Shown one piece after another: positions 56,202 to 64,000 of a DNA stretch of 64,000 nt. Made by a program: the position numbers and the translations under genes. Source of the DNA: Spirochaetales bacterium. Its GTDB lineage: Bacteria; Spirochaetota; Leptospiria; Leptospirales; Leptonemataceae. A model generated the notes under the pieces. That model saw only the letters and a list, made by a program, of their open reading frames with translations, searched no databases and had not been told where the DNA came from. Position 1 is the stretch's first letter, and every line of letters begins with the position of its first letter. Location: NCBI GenBank assembly GCA_015075425.1, contig JABTUL010000002.1, positions 496,001 to 560,000 on the forward strand. The letters are read 5' to 3'.

Positions 56202-58724
56202 ATGGAATTCTTTCTATTATCCTATCATTCTCTGCTCAATCTTTTAAACAGTGTGCTCTCCCTGGCCTTCTCCATTGCTCTGTTCTCTAAAAAGGACGGC
56301 CAGCCGGCCACGCGCTGGCTGGGAGCCATGTATGCCGGGTATTTTCTGCTCTTTTTTGGGTATTTTCTGAGTTTCTCCGTTTTCCATCCCCTGGCTGCTT
56401 ATCACCGTATCATCACCACAGCCATCATTTTTGGACTGCTGGCCTTTGTGGGCTTTGTGTATCGCTATCCGGAAAATGATGAGAGACGGGTGCCCCGGCG
56501 CTGGATTTGGCTGGCCGGGGCCGGAGCGGTGCTCGCTTGGTTGCATTTCGCGCACAGCCTGACTGCTCTTGCGCCCGTGTTTCGCTTTGAATCCCATATC
56601 TTCACTTTTGATGCCGGGCGTCTCATCGCTATTGTCATTCTTTCGCTCATGATCTGGTCTCTGGTGGTAATTGTGAACAAATGGAGAAGATACAGCCGCC
56701 TGGCGCGCACTGATCCTTCGCCCCAGATCACCAATTTCCATCGTGGTACGCGCGGTTTTGCTCTGGCTCTGGCCTTAATGGTTTTTGTCGGTCTACTCAA
56801 TTTTCTAGTGAACTGGAAGCTCATGTCCTTTGAGCTCTATTCCTTTATGTTTTCCAATGTGACCAGCATTGCCTTCTTTTATGTTTTCATGATTTATATT
56901 ACCTATTCTCCCGAGCCAACAACCTTCCTGGTGAAGATCGTAAGTATTTCCGGCATGTCCGTCATTCTTTTGTTTGGTCTGGTCAGCAACGTGGCCCTGC
57001 GTCAGGCAGAAGCGGCTTACGATCGCACGCGTTCTGTGGAAATGGATCTGGCAGAACAGGCCCTCAGTCGCGGCCGAACTGAACTTTTGCCAGCCAGTCT
57101 GGCATATGTACTGCAGAGTACGCCGCAGGGGCTCAAGGTCCTGAAAGGCGATCCCGGGGAGCAGCCTCAGCTACAAGGCCTTGAATTATTGGAACTTTTG
57201 CCGGGTCCGCGGGCTTATCGTCAGGTAGGAGAATCCTATTTCACTGTCTATACTCGCGAACAAGCCACAGGGTCACTGGAATTCGGCTTTGCTTACATAG
57301 ATTATCGCCGCGAAATGCATGCCATTGCCGTGCAATTTGCGCTTCTCATTTTGGTGGCTCTGGCTCTCCTTCTTGTCCTGTTGCCGCTTTTTTTCCGGCC
57401 CGGTCTGATCCGACCGCTGCGCCAGCTCATGGCCGGAGTGGAGCGCATTCAGGCCGGTGACCTGTCGCAAGAAGTTCCGGTTCAGGTAGAAGATGAAATC
57501 GGCTATTTGACAAGGTCTTTCAATCGCATGCAGAAGACGATTGGCGAGGCACGCGAAAATCTGGAGCAAAAAGTGGCCGCGCGTACCCAGGAGCTGGAAA
57601 AAGCCATGCAGAAATTGCAGGAAATGGATGAACTCAAGACCAATTTCTTTGCTAATATATCTCATGAATTGCGCACGCCTTTGACTCTTTTGCTTTCTCC
57701 CATGGAATCCTTCTTGCAAAAAGAATTTGGAGAACTGCAGCCGGAGCAATCCGGGCAAATTGCGGCCATGCATCGTAATGCTCAGAAATTGTTAAATCTC
57801 ATCAATAATTTACTCGACTTCAGTAAGCTGGAAGCGGGTCGCATGGAGGCGCGTTTTCAGCAGGTGGATCTGGTGGCCTATGTGCGAGAACTGGTATCGG
57901 CATTTGATTCAGCGGCGCGGTCGGCCGGGCTCGAACTTTCTGTGGAAGGTGCCGGCGCGATCCGGGCCGCCATCGATCCTGAAAAAATGGAAAAAATATT
58001 ACTCAATCTGCTTTCCAATGCTTTCAAATTCACGGAGCGGGGAGAGATTATCGTGCGCTTAAACCAGGATGGCGGTAGCATCCAGATCAGCGTGGAGGAC
58101 AGCGGCGCGGGCATTCCTCCCGATAAACTGGAGACGATTTTTGAGCGCTTCAGTCAGGTTGATGGTTCAGCCTCACGGCGCTACGAAGGCACGGGCATCG
58201 GTCTTGCTCTGGCTCGTGAACTGGCTCATCTGCATGGTGGCGATTTGCGGGCCCGGTCAGCCGGTCCGGGTCAGGGCAGTCGCTTTATTCTGACTTTTCC
58301 CGCCGAGCAAGCCACTGCTGAAGACGCGCCCGATTTTTCTGAGTTGCGTCGGTCCAGTGCCGGTGCTGCCATTCTGGCGGATCTACGTGACCGGAGCGAG
58401 GCTGACCCTGCTACGGATGGCGATATTCAGGTGGAGAGCGACGACTTGCCGCTGCCTTCACTGCCCCACGCACCTGTGGCAGTGAAGGGCCAGCGGGCTA
58501 CGGTTCTTATCGTCGAAGATACGCACGATATGCGCAAGTTTCTGGTCTTTCTGTTGCGCCCGCATTTTGAGCTGATCACGGCGCGCAACGGCAAAGAAGG
58601 TTTTGAGAAGGCCAGACGGCACAGGCCGGATCTCATTGTGTCCGATGTGATGATGCCGGAGTGGTCGGGCTATCAACTGCTGGCTGCCATACGGGAGAGG
58701 AAGGACTGCGCTCCACGCCGGTGA
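56202..58724 (+). CDS. Hybrid histidine kinase with receiver, N-terminal part of a frameshifted gene
   Basis: An 840-residue frame. About eight membrane helices at residues 1-260 and 370-395, a HAMP region (about 400-450), HisKA with phosphoacceptor His488 ([14 protein letters not shown]), HATPase (about 590-700; [35 protein letters not shown]), then a receiver with Asp815 ([12 protein letters not shown]). The frame stops in the middle of the receiver, and the rest continues in the next frame at 58661-59605. It may be one gene of about 1,130 residues broken by a frameshift near 58695-58705. Confidence 0.88.
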   Translation: MEFFLLSYHSLLNLLNSVLSLAFSIALFSKKDGQPATRWLGAMYAGYFLLFFGYFLSFSVFHPLAAYHRIITTAIIFGLLAFVGFVYRYPENDERRVPRRWIWLAGAGAVLAWLHFAHSLTALAPVFRFESHIFTFDAGRLIAIVILSLMIWSLVVIVNKWRRYSRLARTDPSPQITNFHRGTRGFALALALMVFVGLLNFLVNWKLMSFELYSFMFSNVTSIAFFYVFMIYITYSPEPTTFLVKIVSISGMSVILLFGLVSNVALRQAEAAYDRTRSVEMDLAEQALSRGRTELLPASLAYVLQSTPQGLKVLKGDPGEQPQLQGLELLELLPGPRAYRQVGESYFTVYTREQATGSLEFGFAYIDYRREMHAIAVQFALLILVALALLLVLLPLFFRPGLIRPLRQLMAGVERIQAGDLSQEVPVQVEDEIGYLTRSFNRMQKTIGEARENLEQKVAARTQELEKAMQKLQEMDELKTNFFANISHELRTPLTLLLSPMESFLQKEFGELQPEQSGQIAAMHRNAQKLLNLINNLLDFSKLEAGRMEARFQQVDLVAYVRELVSAFDSAARSAGLELSVEGAGAIRAAIDPEKMEKILLNLLSNAFKFTERGEIIVRLNQDGGSIQISVEDSGAGIPPDKLETIFERFSQVDGSASRRYEGTGIGLALARELAHLHGGDLRARSAGPGQGSRFILTFPAEQATAEDAPDFSELRRSSAGAAILADLRDRSEADPATDGDIQVESDDLPLPSLPHAPVAVKGQRATVLIVEDTHDMRKFLVFLLRPHFELITARNGKEGFEKARRHRPDLIVSDVMMPEWSGYQLLAAIRERKDCAPRR

Positions 58725-59605
58725 TTCTTCTGACCGCGAAAGCCGATGTAACCATGAAAATCGAAGGCCTGGATCTGGGAGCCGATGACTACATCGTCAA
58801 GCCTTTCAATTCGAAGGAACTTTTGTCAAGGATTCGCTCTCAACTGCGCATGCAATCCTTACAGAAAGAAGTGCGCAGCATGCGCGATCAACTGCTGGAG
58901 ATGAATGCTAAACTAACCGGCCAGGTAGAACTGCAAGTCAGCGAGATGATGCTTACGGGGAAATTTCGCAGTTACCTGCCTCCCGAACTGGTGCAGACGA
59001 TTCTGGCCCGCGAAATGGACGCGGTGGTCCGCTCGGAACGCAAAGAACTCACTATTTTTTTCTCCGACATCGTCTCCTTCACCCGCATTACAGAGGATGC
59101 AGACCCCGAGCGCCTGGCGCGTTTGCTCAACCACTATCTGTCAGAAATGACGCTCATCGCCCGCCAGTTTCAGGGAACGATCGACAAATTCATTGGCGAT
59201 GCCATTCTGATTCACTTTGGCCACCACGGCGCTGTGGATCCGGTAACAGATGCTCGCCGCGCCGTGGAGATGGCTGTGGCCATGCAAAAGCGCATGAAGG
59301 AACTTTCAGAGGAGTGGCTCTTCGCCGGCTTTAGCGAGCCCTTTCAGATTCGTTGTGGTATCCATACCGGTTTTGCCGCCGTAGGCAATTTTGGTTCTGC
59401 GGAGCGACTGGATTATACGGTAATCGGCTCAAATGTCAATCTGGCCAGTCGCATTCAGGCTCAGGCCGATCCCGGAGGCATTCTGGCCAGCCACACCACC
59501 TGGGCTTACACTCGCACTGACTTTGCCTGGGAAAGTCGGGGCCAGCTTGAAGCAAAAGGATTTTATAAAAAAGTACCCGTGTATGGGCTGCCTGCATCTC
59601 TATAA
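58661..59605 (+). CDS. Receiver remainder plus adenylate cyclase, C-terminal part of a frameshifted gene
   Basis: After the frame change the receiver resumes with [20 protein letters not shown] and [15 protein letters not shown], then a coiled coil and a class III cyclase ([14 protein letters not shown] with metal Asp, [28 protein letters not shown]). Lys and Thr at the substrate positions suggest ATP. The first 12 to 15 codons listed from the annotated start are out of the domain's frame and probably not translated this way. It overlaps the convergent MarR gene by 43 bases. Output: cAMP controlled by the kinase/receiver. Confidence 0.82.
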   Translation: MVGLSTAGCHTGEEGLRSTPVILLTAKADVTMKIEGLDLGADDYIVKPFNSKELLSRIRSQLRMQSLQKEVRSMRDQLLEMNAKLTGQVELQVSEMMLTGKFRSYLPPELVQTILAREMDAVVRSERKELTIFFSDIVSFTRITEDADPERLARLLNHYLSEMTLIARQFQGTIDKFIGDAILIHFGHHGAVDPVTDARRAVEMAVAMQKRMKELSEEWLFAGFSEPFQIRCGIHTGFAAVGNFGSAERLDYTVIGSNVNLASRIQAQADPGGILASHTTWAYTRTDFAWESRGQLEAKGFYKKVPVYGLPASL

Positions 59606-60168
59606 AGATGGTCAGGGCAGTCGCTCTGCAGTTCTGAGGGACTGAGCTTCTTACGCAGCAATCTGCACGCCGGTAGTTTTTGGCCGGGGCTCTGCGAAAA
59701 ATAGCTACAGGTCATACAGATGCGAGCGTGGTGCAGAAGCGACATTTCAAACATTCCTGCTACGAGCTGGTGGAGATCGGCGCTCAATCGGGGCAAAACC
59801 AGAGGGTCCAGTCTTTTAAGGGGCAGGCGTATAAGCCTTTTCATACGCCTGGCTGTGGCCCTGCCCGCAGGCCTGAGCTTTAAATATTTTACCCTGCGAT
59901 CGTTTGTGTCGGGTACTTTCTCAATCAGCTTTTTCGCGGCGAGAGCACGTAACGAGTCGCTGATGGTGGGCTCACTGACCTCCAGTTCGTCTGCCACAAA
60001 CCCTACTGTCGGAGGGTGCCGGGCAATGGCCAGAAACTGTAAAATACGCAACTGTAGCGGGTTCAGACCGGCTGCGACGGCAGCTTCGTTTTCGATGCGC
60101 CGAATTGCGCGTACTATACGTTCTAAATACGCGCCGATTTGTTTTTCATAGTTCGTCGTATTCACCAA
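59563..60168 (-). CDS. MarR-type regulator with four-Cys C-terminus
   Basis: A 201-residue protein: a winged-helix MarR domain (about residues 10-145; helix-turn-helix at [22 protein letters not shown]) and a C-terminal arm with Cys151, Cys154, Cys168 and Cys184 (CMTCSYF, ACRLL, SDCPDH). Similar four-Cys arms occur in some MarR proteins and may bind a metal or Fe-S cluster. TTG 60168 or GTG 60165 starts it, with AGGGG in the end of the upstream cyclase gene. The two genes form an operon (nine bases apart), and the product may read cyclase-linked redox or metal state. Confidence 0.82.
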   Translation of the reverse strand: MVNTTNYEKQIGAYLERIVRAIRRIENEAAVAAGLNPLQLRILQFLAIARHPPTVGFVADELEVSEPTISDSLRALAAKKLIEKVPDTNDRRVKYLKLRPAGRATARRMKRLIRLPLKRLDPLVLPRLSADLHQLVAGMFEMSLLHHARICMTCSYFSQSPGQKLPACRLLRKKLSPSELQSDCPDHLYRDAGSPYTGTFL

Positions 60169-60177
60169 GCAGAACCC

Positions 60178-61314
60178 CTATTTCGGCGCCAGATATACTG
60201 CTCTCACCGGTGTTTTGCGACCCCGAAGCCGGAGTTGTACGCGTCGGACGCAATCAGCGATACCAATGGCCGCGCCCTCCATGTTCTCGGCTGCCAGAAT
60301 GCCTCCCGGTTCGCATACCGCTTGCAGTCGCGCGGCAACATTGACCATGTCACCGATCAGGGTGTTATCGCTGCGCATCGCATTGCCAATATTGCCCCGA
60401 ACTACCGAACCAAAATTCAAACCCATGCGAAAGGCAAAAGCTGGTTGCTGTAAATTCTGCCTGCGAGCGGAAACGGAGTCGATAACATTTTTAGCGCTGA
60501 TGGCAGCCCGGATCGCGGCAGCTGAACTTTCGAAGATTGCGAAGATCTGGTCACCCACGAATTTATCGATATCTCCCCCCTGGGCGTGCAGGCTGGCCAC
60601 TACCGGGTCAAAATAATCGTTTAACGCCGCGATAACCAAATCGGGCGAATTCGATTCTGCATAGGGTGTAAACCCTACCGCATCCATAAAGAGGCAGGCG
60701 TATTGCTGCGTCTGATCACTCAGCGTTACCATCCCTTGAGAAGCCGAAAGGTCAGCTCGATGCCAGATGCTCCTGGAAGTGTATCGTTGTAAAATTGACT
60801 CTAACGCAAGCGCCTTGCGTTGCATGACTGTCAACTCGCGCAAACTCTTGCGCAGTTCAATCTGAGACATAACCTGGCGTCCCAGTACCCGTAGCGCTTC
60901 TTTCTGTTTCTCGCTCAAATGCCGCGGCACTGTATCCATCACACAGAGTGTTCCGATATTGTGCCCGCCATTTGCTGTCAGCTGCTGTCCCGCGTAAAAC
61001 CGGACACCGCCCTCAGGCCCGTTCAGCGGATAGTCCCTGAATCTTTCATCTGCCCTGAGATCGGGTACGATAAGCATTTCGTCCTGTGCGACAGTATGAG
61101 CACAATACGCGGTCGTTCGGTCGAGACTCGTGCCAGTTTCAAGACCAAAGCCTGACTTTACCCATACACGTGTCTCATCTACCAGGCTTACAAGACTTAT
61201 GGGCACATCAAGAATACCCGCAGCCAGGCGCGTCAGCTCATCGAATGTCGCTTCTGCCTGGGTGTCGAGTATCTCATAGCGGCGCAAAGCTGCCAAACGG
61301 GCGCTTTCGTTCAT
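60178..61314 (-). CDS. GAF-domain adenylate cyclase
   Basis: About 378 residues from ATG 61314 (AGGAG about nine bases upstream). Residues about 5-160 are a GAF domain (YEILDTQAEATFDELTRLAA, the usual opening; YCAHTV, GTLCVMDTVPR), then a short helical link and a class III cyclase (about 195-370). Metal Asp residues are in LFMDAVGFTPYA and DKFVGDQIF; Lys and Thr (TLIGDMVN) point to ATP. No membrane helices. The input may be a small molecule or redox signal, not known. Coupled in an operon with the MarR gene. Confidence 0.88.
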   Translation of the reverse strand: MNESARLAALRRYEILDTQAEATFDELTRLAAGILDVPISLVSLVDETRVWVKSGFGLETGTSLDRTTAYCAHTVAQDEMLIVPDLRADERFRDYPLNGPEGGVRFYAGQQLTANGGHNIGTLCVMDTVPRHLSEKQKEALRVLGRQVMSQIELRKSLRELTVMQRKALALESILQRYTSRSIWHRADLSASQGMVTLSDQTQQYACLFMDAVGFTPYAESNSPDLVIAALNDYFDPVVASLHAQGGDIDKFVGDQIFAIFESSAAAIRAAISAKNVIDSVSARRQNLQQPAFAFRMGLNFGSVVRGNIGNAMRSDNTLIGDMVNVAARLQAVCEPGGILAAENMEGAAIGIADCVRRVQLRLRGRKTPVRAVYLAPK

Positions 61315-61536
61315 TGGTACCGGCTCCTGGGCATGCAACCTACGGCTTTGTTCCATAGCACACAAATCTTTGAATGGCTCATATATTCCTCCAACAGCCT
61401 GAACTGGCCCGCCGTTTTAATTAGGACTCCTATGTAATGTGTCAACATTTTTTCCATGTGAGCCGTGGCCTTTTTTGAGAAAGACTCCCGTGATATTTCA
61501 TTGACAGAGTTTCCCATTCACAGCCAACTCCGAGTA

Positions 61537-62094
61537 ATGGCTACGGAGTCAAAAATCGCGTCACGGTATGCTGGCATGCGCGTGACCCGGGAGCAGTATC
61601 TGGACCTTGAAGAAGACGGCTTTGCCTACGAAGTCGTTGATGGAGTCATGCAATTGTCACCCAGTCCACTTTTTGAGCACAATGATCTTCTCAGTGGTTT
61701 CCTTTTTGCCATACGGAGCTTTTTGCGTGAAAAACCCATGGGGAGGGCGGTCGTGGAAACGGATGTCCTGCTTCCGGATGGCGGGGATCCTTTGCGCCCG
61801 GACCTGTCTTTCATTCTCAAAGAGAACATGTACATCGTCCAGTCACATATTCATGGTGCGCCGGACCTGGTTTGCGAGGTTATTTCCTTGTCCAGCCGGG
61901 ATCGGGATCTCGGAGAAAAGGCTGACCGCTACTTAAAATGTGGTGTAAAAGAGTACTGGATTTTAGATCCCAAAAATCGCCTTATCGCTCTCTGGATCAA
62001 TCGTCAGGATGGCTGGGAAAAGAAGTCGGGCGAATCGTTAGAGAGCGAACTCCTGCCGGGTTTTACGGTCACGCGGGAGGAACTTGATGAGTAA
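61537..62094 (+). CDS. Uma2 family nuclease-fold protein (intact)
   Basis: About 185 residues: MRVTREQYLDLEEDGFAYEV, EHNDLLSGFLF, RPDLSFILK, then LVCEVISLSSRDRDLGEKA and KEYWILDPKN carry the Uma2 core, including the catalytic-type Asp, Glu and Lys. Uma2 (DUF820) has a PD-(D/E)xK nuclease fold and is common in Cyanobacteria and Leptospirales, with unclear function. Unlike the copy at 27991-28546, it is unbroken. ATG 61537 was chosen; the frame is open to 61465. It lies just before the insertion sequence. Confidence 0.82.
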   Translation: MATESKIASRYAGMRVTREQYLDLEEDGFAYEVVDGVMQLSPSPLFEHNDLLSGFLFAIRSFLREKPMGRAVVETDVLLPDGGDPLRPDLSFILKENMYIVQSHIHGAPDLVCEVISLSSRDRDLGEKADRYLKCGVKEYWILDPKNRLIALWINRQDGWEKKSGESLESELLPGFTVTREELDE

Positions 62095-62175
62095 TGGCCG
62101 GCTCCAGAAGCCCAGAAGCACCAAGACATTTTAGCATCCAAATGTCAACAGGGAAAGACTTCAGTCCATTTTTTT

Positions 62176-62196
62176 GGGCGCACCCGCCAATCGTAG
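62176..62196 (+). repeat. Left terminal inverted repeat of the IS
   Basis: Begins GGGCGCACCCGCCAATCG and is matched by the complement of the right end with one mismatch (C against T at position 6). It marks the left boundary of the ISKra4-like element. Confidence 0.85.
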
Positions 62197-62258
62197 GAAA
62201 AAGTGCTGGTACCGGCGGCCGTCTGGCCCAAGCTTCCCTGTAATTGCAGGGGGTGCTG

Positions 62259-62471
62259 ATGTTTTTCACAGATGCGGAAATCGAGGAGTTGGGAGAGCGT
62301 TTCAAGGAAAGTCTCCGGAAGGGGGAGGAACACCCGGACCGGACGGCTCCAAACCTGGCGGAAATTCAGGATTGGATGATCCGTCACCATGTAGACCACC
62401 CTGAAGTTCTGCTGAAGATTCTGGGAAAAATAGGACCGGGCCTGAAGGCCGGCGAAAAAAAAATGTCCTGA
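62259..62471 (+). CDS. IS transposase, first frame (upstream part)
   Basis: A 70-residue frame from ATG 62259 with AGGGGG five bases upstream: MFFTDAEIEELGERFKES, then AEIQDWMIRHHVDHPEVLLKIL. It ends at TGA 62469-62471, just after an A9 tract at 62455-62463. Its last in-frame residues (KAGEKK) join naturally to CPECGSPQK in the next frame, as expected for the zinc-ribbon part of ISKra4 transposases. So this frame is probably the start of the full transposase, joined through slippage or separated by a mutation. Confidence 0.75.
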   Translation: MFFTDAEIEELGERFKESLRKGEEHPDRTAPNLAEIQDWMIRHHVDHPEVLLKILGKIGPGLKAGEKKMS

Positions 62472-63609
62472 ATGCGGAAGCCCGCAGAAATTCCAGGGAA
62501 CTCGAGAGCGCAAACTAAATCTGGGCCGAACTGGTGTTATTGGAATTCATCGTGCATATTATACGTGCACTAACAAATCCTGCCGCTGCACAGAATTCCC
62601 ACTGGAGAAAATCCTCGGACTGACACCTCATTCGGCGTCAGGAAAATTTGCTGAGCTATTGTGCTGGTTGGGCGCAGCCGTCCCCTTTGATCAGGCGCGT
62701 CATTATCTCGGACGCTTTGAAAAAGTCGATATCACAGAGACTATGCTGCGCGAAACGGCCGAGGCGTATGGAGCATCATTCTGTGCTGCAGATGAATACA
62801 GAAGCAAAGAGTTCGGTACGGTGTCTGCTGAGAAGACAGAAATTCTCTATGTTCAGGCAGACGGTGGCATGGTGCCGATTCGGGGAAAAACCCCTGAAAA
62901 TCGGCTCAAAACCGAGTACAAGGAGGTAAAAGTTGGAGTTGTTTTTCGTACAGAGGATATCATCAGGAGAAAGTCTGCAAAAGGAAAAGAAATATGCCGT
63001 ATTACAAAAAAACGCTTCGCAACATCAATCGGTAAGGGCGTAGAGCACTTCGCACAACTCCTGAAGCGAGTGGCTGCGGAAGCCGGCAGCATGCGCGCGC
63101 AAACGATCGTCTTCATAAGCGATGGCGCGGACTGGCTGGACCATATGCGCGAAAGACTTTTTCCCCGGTCAGTGCACATTCTGGATTGGTACCACGCAAG
63201 TGAACACCTCTGGAATTGCGGGAAAGCCATCTTCGGGGAGAATGAAACCGCAAGCGTCAGGGAATGGGTGGAGCCACTTCGAGAAATGTTATGGAACGGA
63301 ATGGCCGAAGCGGTCTGCGAACGTCTACTCTTCGAAGCCAAGCGCCGGCCCCGAGTCCAGACCCCAATCATTGAATTACACAACTATTACAAAAGTCGCC
63401 TGGATAAGATGCGCTATCCGCATTTCCGCCGCATGGGATTCTTCATTGGGAGCGGTGCGGTCGAGAGCGCTCATAAGTACCTCGTCCAATCCCGGCTCAA
63501 GCAGGCCGGAATGAAATGGACCATCGACGGCGCATCCGCTATTATCCGGCTCCGCCAGATGCTCTACGACGGATCTTGGGACCTGCAATGGGGCCGGTCG
63601 GCCGCCTGA
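62446..63609 (+). CDS. IS transposase, second frame (zinc ribbon and DDE domain)
   Basis: About 387 codons open from 62446. A zinc ribbon (CPECGSPQ, CTNKSCRC) comes first, then the DDE domain: Asp in YVQADGGMVP, Asp in FISDGADW, and Glu in GSGAVESAHKYL. It has no good start of its own (TTG 62659 is inside the domain). It needs a frame change at A9 (62455-62463) to be joined to the first frame; loss of one A during transcription would place the two in frame. Confidence 0.82.
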   Translation, partial: RPAKKKCPECGSPQKFQGTRERKLNLGRTGVIGIHRAYYTCTNKSCRCTEFPLEKILGLTPHSASGKFAELLCWLGAAVPFDQARHYLGRFEKVDITETMLRETAEAYGASFCAADEYRSKEFGTVSAEKTEILYVQADGGMVPIRGKTPENRLKTEYKEVKVGVVFRTEDIIRRKSAKGKEICRITKKRFATSIGKGVEHFAQLLKRVAAEAGSMRAQTIVFISDGADWLDHMRERLFPRSVHILDWYHASEHLWNCGKAIFGENETASVREWVEPLREMLWNGMAEAVCERLLFEAKRRPRVQTPIIELHNYYKSRLDKMRYPHFRRMGFFIGSGAVESAHKYLVQSRLKQAGMKWTIDGASAIIRLRQMLYDGSWDLQWGRSAA

Positions 63610-63618
63610 ACCCCGGCG

Positions 63619-63639
63619 CTACGATTGGCGGGTACGCCC
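63619..63639 (-). repeat. Right terminal inverted repeat of the IS
   Basis: Read on the minus strand it begins GGGCGTACCCGCCAATCG, pairing with the left repeat at 20 of 21 positions. It marks the right boundary. Confidence 0.85.
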
Positions 63640-63670
63640 CAAATCCGACATAATTCGCCTGCGGTGCCAT

Positions 63671-63796
63671 TGCGTATAAGTCCCAGCTATACGCACTTCG
63701 CAAAACCCGCAAGAAGTCCCCGCGCTTTGCAGCATTACTCTGCTCAACTATCCTTTCGCATACAATTTACGCATAAACAGCAACCCGGGTTATGCG
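63671..63796. repeat. Two short perfect dyads in the spacer after the IS
   Basis: TGCGTATA (63671-63678) pairs with TATACGCA (63688-63695) around a nine-base loop, and CGCATAA (63770-63776) pairs with TTATGCG (63790-63796) around a 13-base loop. No gene explains them. They recall recombination-site or small-hairpin structures, but neither has a recognisable integron attC core. The rest of the spacer from 63640 to about 63850 contains no gene I can support. Confidence 0.3.
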
Positions 63797-64000
63797 CCAT
63801 TCGCCTTCGGCCGATGTCGAAGAGCGGGACGACCCCTCGGAACATCCGTTCGCCGCGGTGGCACCAGCCAGATCTGGAACTATTGCAATAATCTCACTCA
63901 TGGGGGCAAAAGCGACTGGCGGGTCTGGACAAACGATGAAGCCGCAAACCTGAACCTTGCCGCGTCTATGAATGTAGCCACCCTGGGCTATTCAGGATGG
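63680..64000 (+). pseudogene. Lcl (DUF1566) domain gene fragment, runs off the window edge
   Basis: A frame open from just after a stop at 63677. The end (from about 63851) encodes an Lcl signature: GGTSQIWNYCNNLTHGGKSDW then RVWTNDEAANLNL and LGYSGW. The upstream 170 bases read as a nonsense-like sequence without a usable start codon (no ATG, GTG or TTG), so the N-terminus and signal peptide are missing. It may be a decayed remnant beside the IS. The gene continues beyond the window. Confidence 0.5.

Larger units (their letters stand above)
62176..63639 (+). mobile_element. ISKra4-like insertion sequence, about 1,464 bp
   Basis: Complete element bounded by 21-bp terminal inverted repeats (20 of 21 match), with a two-frame transposase between. 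The transposase signatures, DGG, SDGADW and GSGAVESAHKYLVQSRLK, fit the ISKra4 family. Flanks show no obvious target-site duplication (TCCATTTTTTT on the left and CAAATCCGACA on the right), which could mean none is made or one flank has changed. A single copy in the window. Confidence 0.85.

Noticed and set aside
63671-63796. Integron attC sites
   Set aside because: The dyads lack the consensus core (GTTRRRY with RYYYAAC), and no integrase or cassette array is visible.
63625-63891. 88-codon frame across the IS end
   Set aside because: Begins inside the inverted repeat and is in a different frame from the Lcl signature.

Overview
This window (about 54% GC by eye) reads as the chromosome of a Leptospirales spirochaete, probably Leptonema- or Turneriella-like. 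The reasons are many lipoproteins with loose spirochaetal lipoboxes, several Lcl (DUF1566) surface proteins, a DUF1577-like PilZ protein, class III adenylate cyclases with varied input domains, and a BLUF-coupled adenylate cyclase closely matching the photoactivated cyclases known from Beggiatoa, Leptonema and Turneriella. The species assignment is inference. The first 60 kb is dense, mostly vertical-looking chromosome with tightly overlapping operons. The last 2 kb is an insertion sequence beside a broken gene.

Layout. 0-4.8 kb: two small lipoproteins, gltX, metZ and a convergent flippase-like membrane protein. 4.7-6.4 kb: a cobalamin riboswitch in front of two coupled lipoproteins. 6.5-11 kb: MscS channel, SDR enzyme, tocopherol-cyclase-like protein, phosphohexomutase. 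11-21.5 kb: STAS protein, PilZ/DUF1577 protein, rtcB, a dicarboxylate symporter, a 940-residue DUF2339-DUF3999 fusion, an HD-GYP phosphodiesterase. 21.5-27.6 kb: fur-ligA, a PilZ protein, thiL, and the muramidase namZ. 27.6-34.3 kb: a small protein, a frameshifted Uma2 nuclease, a NUDIX hydrolase, membrane proteins, cysM. 34.3-36.8 kb: the BLUF adenylate cyclase and a sensor lipoprotein/ECF sigma/one-helix membrane protein unit resembling CnrX-CnrH-CnrY. 36.9-43.6 kb: a two-domain Lcl lipoprotein, a five-gene operon ending in a CHAT/caspase-like peptidase, and a 733-residue Calx-beta-repeat lipoprotein. 43.7-56.1 kb: a DUF5939 adenylate cyclase, lipA, def, tRNA-Ala, a TPR/Mrr-like protein coupled to a GAF-PP2C-kinase protein and a STAS protein, an acyl-CoA synthetase, pyrF and a SanA-like protein. 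56.2-64 kb: a hybrid histidine kinase-receiver-cyclase split by a frameshift, a GAF-cyclase/MarR pair, an intact Uma2 protein, a complete ISKra4-type element with 21-bp inverted repeats, and a broken Lcl gene running off the edge.

How it fits together. Signalling dominates. There are four adenylate cyclases with different inputs (blue light, DUF5939, a membrane kinase/receiver relay, GAF), two PilZ-type proteins and an HD-GYP enzyme for cyclic di-GMP, a complete partner-switching module, and an ECF sigma unit with its own periplasmic sensor. The least familiar items are the CHAT-peptidase operon, the B12-switched lipoprotein pair with a four-segment alternating expression platform, and the Mrr-like domain fused to TPRs beside the partner-switching protein. 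No prophage, CRISPR array or rRNA is visible.
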